Source: Aquila chrysaetos chrysaetos (lineage: Eukaryota; Chordata; Aves; Accipitriformes; Accipitridae). Taken from it: 64,000 nucleotides of DNA. The first letter of the stretch is position 1; the number at the start of each line of letters is the position of its first letter. The position numbers were made by a program, and so were the translations under genes. The notes beneath the pieces were generated by a model, which searched no databases, was not told where the DNA came from, and saw nothing but the letters and a program-made list of their open reading frames with translations. Shown piece after piece: positions 23,580-35,482 of this stretch. Location of the stretch: the NCBI RefSeq assembly GCF_900496995.4, contig NW_024470326.1, positions 62,001 through 126,000 of the forward strand. The letters are read 5' to 3'.

Positions 23580-26529
23580 TTTTAAATTGGCAGTTGGCAG
23601 GATGGTGTTAATGGAGGAGTTATTACGGAGGCACGGCTGCAGCCCTTCTCCCCCAGGTCTGGCTGGGTGAAGGAGAAGTGGTCCGACCCGGCAGCGGTCA
23701 TGGAGAGAGTAGAACTGTGCCGTGGACATAGTCCGCGAGACAGGAAAGGCAGCGTGTGGGCCCTCCTGGGCGCCTGCTTGATTCAAGCACAGAACCGAAA
23801 GAGTGATTCTGATAAAAGGCAAGGGGAAATAGATTGTCTGAAGGTGGAATTGGAGGAAAGGGATGTGTGGCCCCTTATTGAAACAGAAGGGCACGCGGGT
23901 CCGCACGGTGAGAGCCCCCAGAGCGCTGTTTGCACGGCCCCTCAGTCGGGACCCAAACTCGGCGAGTTGCAAGCTAAGTTTTCGCGCAAGCCAGGTGAAA
24001 CTGAAACTGAGTATTTGTGGAGTTTCTTTAACAGGGGGAGGATCGGATACTGTTGAGTGATGATGAAGCGAGAGCTTACTGGGGACCGGGAGTGTTTCTG
24101 AGTGCTGGACCAGCAGGCGACCAGTCGATAATGTCCCGAGTAGCCTACTGGGCTGGGGGGGTGGACCCCAAGGAGAGAGGAGAATCTGTTACTATCCGGG
24201 TAAAGGGACTGTCGGAGTTAAGGGAGGGCAGCAGGAAGGTCCGCCCAGCCGGTTGTAAATCCCGCCCCGAGCGGTCTCGACAATCCCAGAAGGAACGATC
24301 TCTGGCGGAAGGCACTGGCACTGGGGGCACCCCGAGCCATGCTGGATGGGCAGTCCACTGACGACATCCGGAAGTTGGTGGAATTGTTGGAGGGGAAAGC
24401 TGGAGACCAAAGGGAAGTGTCAGCAACCCCACCCCCTCAGGAAGAGAAACAGAACCCTTTCACATCACTGCAAGAGGAACTGGAAGGGCTAAAAAACTAG
24501 GAGCTGCGGTTTGGGGTTCAGACTGGCCAATCCGCATGGTGAACACTTGCCAATGGTCTGCTGATAAAGAGCCTTATATACACATTCCTGTGGGCCCCAA
24601 ATGGATAAGTTTGGAATTCTTAATCGATACAGGAGCCCAAATTAGTGTTTTAAACAAACGACAAGCTAATGAGGAATTAGGCCATCAAGAAAGGCTATAA
24701 ACATTAGAGGAGTAACAGGAGCAACAGAAAAATGCCCCATAGCTGGAACTCAACTTTGGTTACCAGGGGAAAAGAGAATGACAGCTGTGGAAGTGGCTTT
24801 ATGCCCCTATGAGGGAAATATACTGGGATTTGGTGTGCTGGCAGGCAGAAAATGGGACCTACCCAATGGTAGAGTGTGGAGCTTTGGGGGCAGGGAGGAA
24901 GAGGCTATTCATGTGAGAACCTTGCAGGTTGCTCCTGCACTACTGCAATCTAAAGTAACCAGTGTCCCTCAATACCCACTTCCAGCTGCAGCCAAATGGG
25001 GCATTTTGGAAGTAATTAATGATCTGGAGAAAAGAGAGATCATCAGTCGCACACATTCCCCTTATAATTCTTCTGTTTGGCCAGTCGGTAAATCAGATGG
25101 AAGGTGGCGACTAACAATTGGTTATTTGAGATTGAAATCTCATCGTTAACTTCACCCCACTATTAACTTCTGCTGTCCCAGGTATTACCTCAGCGATAAC
25201 AGCAATACAGGCTGCAGCCCACCCATGGATGGCTGCTTTAGATGTCAAGGATATGTTTTTTATGGTTCCCCTAAGGGAAGAGGACAAACCGCAGTTTGCC
25301 TTCACTTGGGAAGGGACCCAATATACTTTGAATCGACTTCCCCAGAGATATAGGCATTCCCCCACTATTGCTCACGATGTTTTAGCCAAGCTTCTTGATG
25401 CTGTGGAATTACCATCAGGTGTCCACATATATCAATATAGAGATGATATCCTGGTTGGTGGGGACAAAAAGGCACAGGTAGAGCAAGCTGCCCTCCATTG
25501 GTATTGTTCCTATGACCTTAGCAAAACCCAGAGGCTTGTATGCCTGGGAAGCCTTAGATGGGAGCATCAGTGCCCGGTGGATAATCCTGGACTTCTAACC
25601 CTGTGACCCGGTTTAAGACCAAGGCCTAGTTTGTGCTTTCTTACAGGACAATGAAGAAGCAAGCTCTTCTAGTGCTTCTACTGGCAGTGATGACGGTGAC
25701 AGGCGTGGATGGCGAACGTCTGGATGATAATGTTGTGGCAAAAATGACAGACATCAATATATCGTGAGTCCTTGACCTCGCATGAGAGCAATGTAACAAT
25801 TAGAGTTGGAGGTTGAGATTGGATGGGGAAGCAGGTTATACTCATGTTGTTTATAGTTGGTCACCAGGTGCAGTAAATGCTAGTTCAGTATGAAACACCA
25901 GATGTGACTATATCCTCCAACTAACCCACGGGATCACGGGGTGGAGTTGGAATGGTACTACACTGTGCCCTGAAATTCTATGGGGGCAACTGTGTATGGT
26001 ACTCAAGGAACATCAATAGAGCATTCTAGAACTGAGTTTGCAACTATCAACCTCAGCCAATGTTACATCTGACAATTTGGGGACTCTTAAACTATCAGTT
26101 ATAACATATCGGTAAAATGACTATCAAAAGTTGGGCTGTATTGGATTAGATGCCAAAGAAAGAGAAGGGTATATGTAAAGTTTTGAACATGTTGATGGAC
26201 AACTGCTGTGTTCACTCCAAATATGTCAGTGTGGCTTCAAGACTAAATCAACGAGAGAATACGGCAAGAGACTCGGAGGCAATTGCTTCTGTACCAGGAA
26301 CCAACTGGTTGGGAAAAGTTTTAATATGTTCGGATTTTTCTTTCACGGGGTGGGCGACCAGCTTTTTCTAATCTTTAATAATGCTTGTAGTTATGATTAC
26401 TGTAATCTATAATGCAATAAGTTGTATCAAACGCTTGGTAGTGAAGCCTGTACTAATGATTAAGTGTACTCCCTTAAAACTGTCCATACACTGGATATTC
26501 CTGTGTTTGATATTCCACTTTAATTCTAG

Positions 26530-27873
26530 ACCAGAAGGGAACGATGGCCCACAAAGAGCGTCAAATTCACCAAACTGCACCCCCTTTTAACTTTGGAGGC
26601 AAGAGGTGACTGTACCACCACTTCAAGGAAACCAGTCGAATCATGACACTGGTCACGGGGTGGATTGTGGCAGTACACTCCCCCCCTACTCCCTCCATCC
26701 CGCCAGCAGGAAACAAAACTTCTCCAGGAAGGGAGAAGGGGAAGGAAACCCTGGAGGCTGCAGGTTGAAATTTGAACTGGCCAATCAAGACATGCCAGGT
26801 ACGCTGAGGTGACCCTCCTGGCCAATAGGGATTAAATGACCACAGGTCAGATTTGACAAGGGTATAAATGGGGTCTCGCCAGAGGACATGTTGGAATCAG
26901 TCCTCCTCGGAGCAGCGGGTCTGCAGTCGGGGACTCCCCCTTGGGTCAGGGCACCACCCGAGGTAACTCCTTGAGAGAGAGAGCCCTCAGCTTTTAGGTG
27001 AGTGTGATACCGAAAAAGCCGGTCAAAGAAACTCTCTAAGACTCGATTTTGGAGTTTTAGAAAGCAGGCACTCTTTATTGCAGCACTGGGTGCACGGGGC
27101 GTTGCTCTACCTATCGTGCACACCGTCAGGCCTAATTGTGCAGGCTGAGTACATGTTCTACATACATATTCACTAGATTTCTGAGAAATGTTATACATAT
27201 TCATTAGTTTTCCGGGAAACTATTAGCATATGCAAATATCCATTATGCAGGCACGTTGAAGGTCTCTGGTGGTCTTCAGGAGTCCTCTGGTGGTCTTCCA
27301 TAGTCTTCCTCACTTGTCCGCTACTTGACCCTTCTCGGATGATTCTGCACAGTGTGATCTTCTGCATGTTTGATACATCTTATCCTAAAGAATGCTCGTT
27401 AGTGCTTCTATTATCTATGCTTGCATTTTAACGTAATCCGTATGGATACTCCTAAGCTAAGTTACCTAAGAGGGCTAAAGTCCTTATCTTCTCCAGAAAC
27501 TGCAAGGCCGTCCAAAAGCAATTTGTCACACATTCTGCAACATACAGAACCCCCATCCACCACAGATCAGCAAATAATCGGGCAAAGAAACAGTAAGGCC
27601 ATTGTACTCAGAAAAACATCCTGCATTCTCGGGCACCGCCCAAGATAACTCCTCGAGGGAGAGAGCCGTCAGCTTTGAGGTGAGTGATATGCGCATTTTG
27701 AGCCATCACTTTAAATCTTGGGGATTCTTAGGTCGGCCATGTAGTATTAATTCTCTTTACATCATTGAGCCTGTGGTTTTATAAAATGTTACCGGACTTC
27801 TAACTGACTTTTGCTGAAGAATAAATCTGACATTTAACACCTATAGGATTTGGTTAGTTGTGCATCCATAACA
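26530..27873 (+). repeat. 3' LTR of the fossil, split by an antisense LTR
   Basis: The LTR sequence runs from about 26530 to 27004 and resumes at about 27626-27873. Its right end (CATAACA) matches the 5' LTR end. The interruption is the element at 27005-27625. About 55 bases of LTR sequence occur on both sides of the interruption. Confidence 0.7.
27005..27625 (-). mobile_element. Antisense solo LTR inside the 3' LTR
   Basis: On the minus strand it starts TGCAGGATG, carries CTGCAATAAAGAGTGCC (poly(A) signal) and ends CGGTATCA, giving TG...CA termini and about 620 bases. The style resembles avian ERVL LTRs. It is nested in an older LTR. Confidence 0.7.
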
Positions 27874-28560
27874 GTGGGAAGAATTTAGGGGGAGCTGTGC
27901 TGGGCTGGAAAGCGCCCAGGAGAGAAAAATATCAGTGTGTAGCTTGTAGTGTGTGACCACGCAGGGCAAGGACTCACACCAGGGGGTTGTGGTGCAGATG
28001 CAGGGCTTGTGGAAAGCATGGAAGACATGCAGGTGCAGGAGAGAGAAGGAGGCCGGTCTGTGCCCTTGGTGGTGTGGACAGATGGGGAAGGTGGCTCGGG
28101 GTCTTCATCATCCCAATTTTTGTCCATTTCCAGCACTTGCTGGTCATCCCAGGTTTGTGGGTGAGTTTTGCTGTGAGGCCACCTCCACCTTCCTGCTGGG
28201 CCAAAGGCTGGTTTGGGGGAATGGACAGTCCTGCCCAGCCTCGCTCCTTCCCCAGACCCTGGCAGACCCTGGAGCAGAGCTGTCTGCAAAGCCCCACCTG
28301 GGACAAGGCTGGGGCAGGGCAGGGGTCAGGTGCTGGGGCAGCTGCAAGAGTAGGAGGGTCATGGCGGAACTATGATCTTAAGGCCACCACTGGGATCACA
28401 AATAGGGGAACTTTCCCTGCCCCGACTCTCCCCTTTCCTGTGCTGTGCCTGCAGAGTGGGGCTGTGGGACCGTGTATGGGCAGTGGGGCTGGGCCAGCAC
28501 AGGGACAGGGCGCTGACAGGGGCCATGAAGCAGCTGCCAGGAGGTGCCATCATGAACACT
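27874..28560 (+). repeat. OR 3'-flank sequence at the head of duplicon B
   Basis: This GC-rich stretch matches, in inverted orientation, the 3' flanks of the minus-strand ORs (about 33290-33720 and 47580-48140) and the segment at 62930-63530. In direct orientation it matches 41905-42230. It begins exactly where the retroviral 3' LTR ends. By homology a plus-strand OR should once have lain to its left. I see no coding function. Confidence 0.7.
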
Positions 28561-29639
28561 TGTTCTCAGAATTGCATACCAGAGGCTCATCGCTGAGAAC
28601 TCATAGCTATTTTGTCAAGTAACAAACAAATTAAAAAGCTCTAGTTCATCATCGAGAATACTAAGGAGTTCCCTTTCAGCGCTGTCCTGTTACTGCTAGT
28701 AGTGATAGTTCCACTAATTCAAAAAGGTCCTGGAGAGCTTCTTTGTTTCTCCTCAGCTCCAAACCTCAGACTGCTCAGACCCAGATAGTACTACCTCAGA
28801 TCTCTGCAAACCAAACTTCTCCCACATTCTGTCATCAACACTCTTTTATCCCAGGACACTTCTAACCATCATGTCAGCACACTACTTGGTCTCTATTTTA
28901 TCTGGGTGAAGTCAGGGTGCTCCCTCGTAAAGCCTTCCCTACCAAAGTCTTTTCTACCTGCTGATCCTGCTTGTATCCCCTCACACAACGTACAGCTCCA
29001 TCTTCCTTCTGCAGAGCTCCATGGGATGGACAGTTTCCCTGTTCCTTTCATGAGAAAAGGTGACAAACAGGAAAGACTCCTTGCCAGGAAACCACAGCCT
29101 TGGGTGTTGCTCGTTTGGTTCTTCCTGGCACTTCATTCAGCCTCTGTTTTTCTGTATTCAGGTGCTTTTCTGTGGCTACTCTTTCTGCAGAGAAGATCTT
29201 AAAAAGACAATGATTTCATAAAAGATGGTCATAAAGGCCCCGTTGTAGACAACTATGTTTGCCATGAGCTCTGGAGGGAGTCAGGAAGAGAGTTAATAAG
29301 CACCAGAAATACGTAAGAATCTCAAGGCCTTGTCTGAAGAGTGAGTGGCTCTGAGCAGCAGTGATTGGCCATGTGCAGGGCTCAGAGAGAAGATCGAGGG
29401 ATATCAGTGAGAAACAAGGAGGTGGCTGATGGCTTTAGCAAATCCTGAAACTCTATCTGAGGCCAGAAATGGAAAGCAGTGGATGTCTGTGGATGGGGAA
29501 GAGGAGGAGGTGTGCCCTGGGAAGATGTCAGGAAGGAAGACCCCTCCTCTGCAAGTTAGGGATGAAAGGGATTTTTCCATGTTGTGTGCATGCCTAGGAG
29601 ATGGAGAATGCCTGCTGATTCATGGGTGCTGACACTTCA

Positions 29640-29925
29640 GAGAGGTGCCCGGCAGCACTGATTTTCCTGAAAGGGTATCATAGGATCACAAAACTACAGC
29701 AGAGTTGAGGTTTGAAGGGACAGGACTGGACCCAGTATTGACCCCTGCAGTGCACCACTGGTGACCTGCCTCCAGGGAGACCTCGTGCCACTGACCACCA
29801 TTGTGTGGGCCGGACATTCAGCCAGTTTTCAATCCACCTCACTGTCTGCTCATCCAGCCTGTGCTTCAGCAGCTTCTCGACGAGGATTTTATGGGAGACA
29901 GTGTCAAAAGCCTTACTCAACTACC
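29640..29925 (-). mobile_element. CR1 LINE fragment, reverse-transcriptase part (copy B)
   Basis: The same CR1 RT piece as in copies A, C and D; the minus strand reads SKAFDTVSHKILVEKLLK then WIENWLN. It is non-functional and truncated at both ends. Confidence 0.8.
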
Positions 29926-30154
29926 AAGGCAGCCATTGCATTGGAGAGGTTTATCAGGTTGTCAAGATAGGAATGGCATTTCCTTTCATCAGCTGTGCTC
30001 TGGCCCTCTGTGGTGTATCAGTTAGGGTCTGGCACTTGGAGGGCCACGATGTTATGCCATTGTATAGCCCATAAAGATTTGGCCACCTCAAAAAAGGGAT
30101 GATAGGTGGGAAGTGCTACCAGTTTTGGACATTGCTTGATAGCAAAGAAATAAT

Positions 30155-30716
30155 AGTGGGCTCTGTCCAACCTCTCCAACCTCCATTGCTCTCAGCTCTG
30201 TTTAGATATGAAATGCAGATGTCAAACGCTTTAATATAAACTTGTCCTGAGAACAGTTTTGCCATTCAACGTGTTCACAGGAAATGCATTTTAGAAATGA
30301 CTGTATAAATCTAGATTTACGTAGAGGGAGAGAAAGGGGAAGCAGCTTGCTGTTCCATGTCAATGGCCAATAGAGAAAGCAATCATAAGGATTTATAGAA
30401 AACCCTCAAAACTCTGGAAATTGAGACTTCTTACACACTGATTACACAGAGCTCTTTTCTGCATATATTTCAACGTATATCTATCATCTCCACTCATGGG
30501 TTGATTCAGTTGCCCACACGGGGGTGGCCACTGCCTCCAGGATACCCTGAGGTAGCTGAAGACCTCATGTGGGACATACAATTGTGATGCACACCGATGG
30601 CAGAACTATTGGAGCATGAGCTGGTGGACAGGCAGGGTGCATCAAAGCCTCTTGGCTGAGACAAGTGATTTCTCTCCCTTGACTAGCAAGGGAAGCCTGG
30701 GCAATTGCACCCAAGG
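30155..30716. repeat. Lineage-specific block in duplicon B
   Basis: This block is present here and in copy C (43827-44377) but absent at the matching site in A (7106) and D (about 61287). Its internal sequence is non-coding. I cannot tell whether it was gained by B/C or lost from A/D. Confidence 0.65.
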
Positions 30717-31880
30717 TGTCTATTGTTAGAGGTGATCGCTGTCATCCCTGCCTTCACCTACAAGGGAGTCATCTGTAGAAATTTTCCAAGCAGCGAATGA
30801 AAACCAAGTGTGTCTAGATGATGCAGAGTCTGCTTGAAGATGTGCCTGCAACTCAGATATGTTGGGGTTAGTGCAGATTTGGCTATTCAGAAGGGAGCAT
30901 TTCCCTCCCTTTGTCTCTTTGCATCCCTCTGTGAGTCGAGGGAGCTTGCGACTTCAGTGTGTGACACACTGTCTGCAAAAGAGTGAGTATGGACAAATAA
31001 ACAAACAAAATACAGGACAGGGAACATTTTGGGAGATCATGGGATCTCTGACTGAACACAACACATGTTTTTTCTTGGCCTAAGGTTATCCACTGTAGGA
31101 AGCAGGTTTCAGTGGATGTAATGTGGAGTTAATACCTAGCTGAGGACTGTCTTTTATTTTTTACTGAACTATGCCTTCCTTTGTTTTTGCTTGTTGGCAA
31201 TTAAGAAACACCCTTCTGTGTCTATGTGCCTCTCAATCTCCAAGAAAAACAGGTGGGAATTGGTGCCAACAGGCTGAAACATGCAGCTACAGTTTTCAGT
31301 GGAGAGTGCCCAGATTGGAACAGGGCTGCTCCAAGTCCCAGGTGGCTGATGAGAGACATGGTAGGTTGGGGGTAGGGATGAAGACTGACCATAGGCTGTG
31401 GACATGAAGGCTCTGGATTTTCACATCTATCCAGACTGCATTAGGAGATGCACAGGATCAATATCAGTTAGAGATTGCTGACATCAATTCATGTATAAGA
31501 AGAAAAAGAACGTGGAGAAAAAGAAACCCTTTCTTTTTGGTGCTGTTAGGTGTTCATATCATTCCATGTTGATTACTGCTCTAATTAACTGCTGAAACTG
31601 CTCTAATTAACCACATCAGAATTGAAGACTTAAAGGAAAATGATGCACAGCGACTGGACTTGTTAGGGTGTTTTGCATGTTAATGAGCCCTCTGGTGCTG
31701 ACTTCCTGAACTGTAGATCCTGAAAGACTGAAAAAGCCCCTAGAGACTTCAAAGTCAGCAGCAAGCCTCCAAGTTTCTGAGCGTGTTAGTGGGCTCCAGT
31801 GAGGGCCATCCCTGAAAAGGCCATGGAGGGAATGACCAGAAAAGGGACCGTCCCTGGGGGCTGGTGAAGGAGGAAATCAG

Positions 31881-32404
31881 ATGCACTGTTTAGAGGTGGA
31901 AAATCATGCGTGGAATGTGGCTGTGAAAACACTTGATGCATTTCACCAAGCAGGACAGCAAAGCCCTGACCCCCATCCTCTGGGAAAGGGGTCCCATTAC
32001 CTCACGGGATACTTGTTGCTCCTCTGGGGAGCAGTGGGATGTGGGGGTGTGCAATGCCAAGTGCAGGACAGGCTAGACAGAGGGTGGGTGAGGAGGCAAC
32101 AATGCCCTGGGGCTGTAAGGACCTGGTGTCTTCTCATGGGCCTCAGTGGAAGAGACAGCAGCCAGGGTGGAGAGGATAAGGATCTCAGTTGTGTTGGCTG
32201 GTGGTGATCTCACCTGCTGCAATGCTCTCAGTCATCCCCATTGCAGGCTGTCCTACACTGTCCTATGCCTGTGCTGGTTTCCCGGCAGACATTAGCTACG
32301 TCCCCATTTCCCCACCACACTCGGACCCTGGGATCTCCCAAGGCATACTGATGCCCTCTTGTACTTACTGGATGTTGTTTTAAACACAAAGCTGTGGTTA
32401 AGCA
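31881..32404 (+). repeat. B/C-shared sequence beyond the duplicon
   Basis: It matches copy C at about 45540-46056, and more distantly the older copy E at 59715-60060. No gene is seen. The right end is a deletion-like junction relative to copy C. Confidence 0.6.
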
Positions 32405-33100
32405 AGGATTGGCATTTGGCTATCCTCATGTTGGAAATGTATTTCTGTATATGTGCACTAACTCCCTTGTTTCAGCCCATTGACTCTTGTCCTTGTGTCT
32501 TCTGCCATGGACACGAGCCTGACTCTGTCTTCCTGGGAACACTGCAATTCTGCTGCATATTTCACCCAAGATCTTCCTTTCTCCAGGCTGGACAAGCCCA
32601 GTTCCCTCAGCCTCTCCTCACAGGTAGAGTCTTCCTGCCTCAGACCATTAGGGGGGGCCCTTTGCTAAATGGCTCCAGCTTGCTAACATCTTTGCTGTAC
32701 TGGGATCTGAAATCTGGTCACAGTGTTCTGTGGAACCTCTTCCCCCAACCACCTGGCCGTGCTCCTGGTCATATAGCCCAGGGTGCTCCTGTCCTCCCTT
32801 GCTTCCAAGGCACACGGCTGCGTCCTGTCCAATTCACTGTCCACCAAGAACTTTCCAAAAGGCCTCCTTCCAGCCAGGCAGCCCCCCGCCTGTGTTGTTG
32901 CCAGGGTTAGTCCCCTGCAGGGGCAGAAACTGGCATCAGTCCTTGAAGGATTTCCTGACTTTCATGCCAGTGCATGCTCTCATCTTCCTTGAAGCCTTTC
33001 CCTGAGCACAGGACCTGGAGACCATTTCAGGAAAGACTCAGGCACAGCAGGCATTCATTCCTTCAGCCCCAGCTGTGTTTGCTGTTATTAAATCACCTTG
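32405..33100 (-). mobile_element. CR1 LINE, truncated by deletion (copy B)
   Basis: Antisense CR1 3' sequence includes the CCAGGCTGGACAAGCCCAG and CCTCAGCCTCTCCTCAC boxes. Compared with copy C (46520 onward) its 3' end is missing: copy C has about 634 extra bases (46057-46690), and the B junction falls inside the LINE. So B carries the deletion. Confidence 0.7.
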
Positions 33101-33264
33101 CCCATTCTGCAGCAGCCCTGCATTTTCCTTGTTCAGCCTTGGTCTCTCAGAAGTGACCAAAGCTCTTCTGTTTGCTTCTGAATTCCCTTGCAACCAGCAT
33201 CTCCAGGTGAGCTTTTCTTTTCCTATGCACATACCTCCACAACAAAGGCAACAGAAATTCGTGC

Positions 33265-34470
33265 TTTGTACCTGTCCCGACCCCTGCCCTGCTGCAGCCT
33301 TGTCCCACATGGGGCTTTGCAGATAGCTCTACTCCAGGGTCTGCTGAAGGAGAGAGGCTGGGCAGGGCTGTCTGTTCCCCCACACCAGCCCTTGGCCCAG
33401 CAGGAAGATGGAGATGGCCTCACAGCAAAACTCACCTGTCAAGTGGGGGTGACTAGCAAGTGCTGGAAATGGCCAAGGAGAGACACTGGGAGGGACAAAG
33501 ACCCTGAGCCACCTTCCCTGTCTGACCACACCAACAAGGGCACAGACTGGCCTCCTTCTCTCTCCTGCACCTGCATGTCTTCCATTCTTTCCATAAGCCC
33601 TGCATCTGAACCACAACCCCCTGGTGTGAGTCCTTGCCCTGCATGGTCACACAACACAAGCTATACAATGATATTTTTCTGTCCTGGGCACTTTCCAGCC
33701 CACAGCTCTCCCTAAACTCTTCCCACTGCCCCTCACCTCCCCTGCCCTCTCCCCAGCACAGCCCAGTCTTGCATGACCCCACACCAGTGCCCACCACAGG
33801 GTGCTGCAGAGCTTTGGGCACTCACCCCACAGCACCAGACCCTCTGAAGGGCATAGCAGCTCCTCGGGGGTGGAGAGGGCTGAGCCCCAGAGGTGGGGGG
33901 CATCTGTGGCACAAGGCATGGGGAGATCCCCTTGTCTGATGGAAATGGAGCAATGCAGGCCAGCTCTATCACACAAGTGCCCACTGCCTGTCCTTGCCTG
34001 CGGTCACAGGCCTGCCACACAGCAGGACTGTAACCATGCTTGAAGAGCACTCAGGCTTTACACCAACCAAAGGGTTCAGAAGGAGAGCATGGCAGTGGGA
34101 AGAGAGCAGCTCAGGAAAGACCAAGCGCTGGTGCTCCCTGGCACTGCTGCTGTGCCAGGACTCTTTTCTTCTTCCCCTCTGCACACAGGCACTGCTCCCT
34201 GCAGCTGCAGAGAAGGTCTTGGAGGAAGGATCTCAGAAAAACAAGTCACTGCAGGGCCCTTTATTTTGCTTAAACACACCGAGGGTATAGGCTCCTAATT
34301 TGCCCAGCCTGCGGGGCACACAAAATCTGGATAGACTGTGAATTAGGAACCAGAGGAAGAAACATTTCTTTGCAGAAAGCATTCAGATAAGTAAAACAAA
34401 GGAAAAAGAGCAACATAAAATCACCATTAAAAAACCACCAGAAGACAGGCTGGGCCTGTAAACAGATATG
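33265..34470 (-). repeat. 3' flank of the intact family-14 OR
   Basis: The flank matches those of the OR pseudogene (47565-48910) and of the expected OR beyond the right edge (62930-64000). It is GC-rich and contains long but non-conserved open frames. A poly(A) signal candidate lies at 34260-34265. Confidence 0.7.
34260..34265 (-). terminator. Candidate poly(A) signal of the intact family-14 OR
   Basis: The minus strand reads AATAAA about 210 bases past the stop codon. The same hexamer is conserved at the matching place downstream of the pseudogene (48694-48699). Confidence 0.5.
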
Positions 34471-34474
34471 AGTC

Positions 34475-35431
34475 TTATGCAAAAGGTAACAGGAAGGTTA
34501 TTCCTTCTGAAAAGCACCCAATGATTAGTTTTCTCAGGGCATCCTTGATCTCACGGTTTCTCATGCTGTAGATGAGGGGGTTCAAGGCTGGAGGCACCAC
34601 CGAGTACAGAACTGCCACCAGGAGGTCCAGGGATGGGGAGGAGATGGAGGGGGTCTTCAGGTAGGCAAACGTGGCAGTGCTTACAAACAAGGAGACCACG
34701 GCGAGGTGAGGGAGGCAGGTGGAAAAGGCTTTGTGCCGTCCCTGCTCAGAGGGGATCCTCAGCACAGCCCTGAAGATCTGCCCATAGGACAGCACAATGA
34801 AAGTAAAACACCCAACAGCTAAACAGACAGCAACTACAAGTACCCCAACTTCCCTGAGGTAGGCATCTGAGCAGGCTAGCTTGAGGATCTGGGGGATTTC
34901 ACAGAAGAACTGGTCCACAGCATTGCCTTGGCAGAGGGGTAGTGAAAATGTATTGGCAGTGTGCAGCACAGCACTGAGAAACCCACTGCCCCAGGCAGCT
35001 GCTGCCATGTGGACACAAGCTCTGCTGCCCAGGAGGGTCCCGTAGTGCAGGGGTTTGCAGATGGCAACGTAGCGGTCATAGGCCATGACAGTGAGAAGAA
35101 AATACTCTGCTGAGATCAAAAAGACAAACAGAAAGACCTGTGCAGCACATCCTGGGTAGGAGATGGCCCTGGTGTGCCAGAGGGAGTTGGCCATGGCTTT
35201 GGGGACAGTGGTGGAGATGGAGCCCAGGTCGAGGAAGGAGAGGTTGAGGAGGAAGAAGTATATGGGGGTGTGCAGGTGGTGGTCACAGGCTACGGTGGTG
35301 ATGATGAGGCCGTTGGCCAGGAGGGCAGCCAGGTAGATGCCCAGGAAGAGCCAGAAGTGCAAGAGCTGCAGCTCCCACATATCTGCGAATGCCAAGAGGA
35401 GGAACTCAGTGATGGAGCTGCTGTTGGACAT
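34475..35431 (-). CDS. Olfactory receptor, family 14-like, intact
   Basis: This encodes a 318-residue OR of the family-14 type that is hugely expanded in birds; it should act as an odorant GPCR in olfactory cilia. Seen: an N-glycosylation site (NSS, residues 3-5), Asn40 in TM1 (context LLANG where LLGNG is usual), HTPIYFFLLNLS (54-65, with Ile in place of the usual Met of PMYFFL), Cys95, MAYDRYVAICKPLHY from residue 116, the LPLCQGN...FFCEIPQILKLAC loop, KAFSTCLPH in TM6 and NPLIYSMRNREIKDALRK at the end of TM7. The frame is open further upstream, but the ATG at 35431 is preceded by a good splice acceptor, so the upstream residues are probably intronic. No damage is visible. Close paralogues at 41455 and 48920 are broken. 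Confidence 0.93.
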   Translation of the reverse strand: MSNSSSITEFLLLAFADMWELQLLHFWLFLGIYLAALLANGLIITTVACDHHLHTPIYFFLLNLSFLDLGSISTTVPKAMANSLWHTRAISYPGCAAQVFLFVFLISAEYFLLTVMAYDRYVAICKPLHYGTLLGSRACVHMAAAAWGSGFLSAVLHTANTFSLPLCQGNAVDQFFCEIPQILKLACSDAYLREVGVLVVAVCLAVGCFTFIVLSYGQIFRAVLRIPSEQGRHKAFSTCLPHLAVVSLFVSTATFAYLKTPSISSPSLDLLVAVLYSVVPPALNPLIYSMRNREIKDALRKLIIGCFSEGITFLLPFA

Positions 35432-35440
35432 CTGCTGCCT

Positions 35441-35460
35441 CTGGGTGTGGAGCACAGAAC
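35441..35460 (-). other. Candidate splice acceptor of the family-14 OR coding exon
   Basis: The minus strand reads CTGTGCTCCACACCCAG, then AGGCAGCAG and the ATG. A pyrimidine-rich run and CAG just before a short leader fit the single-coding-exon plan of OR genes. This supports the start at 35431. Confidence 0.6.
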
Positions 35461-35482
35461 AAGGAGACAAGGGCAGTGACAA

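Larger units (their letters stand above)
22930..27873 (+). mobile_element. Retroviral fossil with gag, pol, env remnants and both LTRs
   Basis: The order is a 5' LTR (ending at 23579), a gag-like part (about 23690-24440), protease with DTGAQ (near 24630), reverse transcriptase (about 24900-25600), an env-like part starting with a hydrophobic leader near 25650 and ending in a membrane-anchor-like stretch near 26390, then a 3' LTR ending at 27873. The element is short for a provirus, because pol is cut after the RT fingers and palm and env is reduced. It is broken in many places. Family is uncertain: the RT style suggests a class III (ERVL-like) or class I relative. The two LTRs differ by several percent by eye, implying a fairly old insertion. 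Confidence 0.7.
28560..31880 (+). repeat. Segmental duplicon, copy B
   Basis: This is a full-length copy of the unit shared with A, C and D. It contains the antisense CR1 piece at 29640-29925 and the block 30155-30716 that only B and C carry. It ends where A and D diverge (after GTTTAGAGGT). No gene is recognised inside. Confidence 0.8.

Noticed and set aside
23463-23972. 169-codon minus-strand frame across the 5' LTR
   Set aside because: It runs antisense through an LTR and gag-like sequence of a fossil and has no protein features.
27987-28622. 211-codon plus-strand open frame
   Set aside because: It lies in the same repeated OR flank, is not conserved in other copies and has a low-complexity composition.
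35174-35479. Glu/Gly/Val-rich plus-strand frame opposite the family-14 OR
   Set aside because: It is the antisense shadow of the OR, and similar shadows occur opposite the pseudogene.
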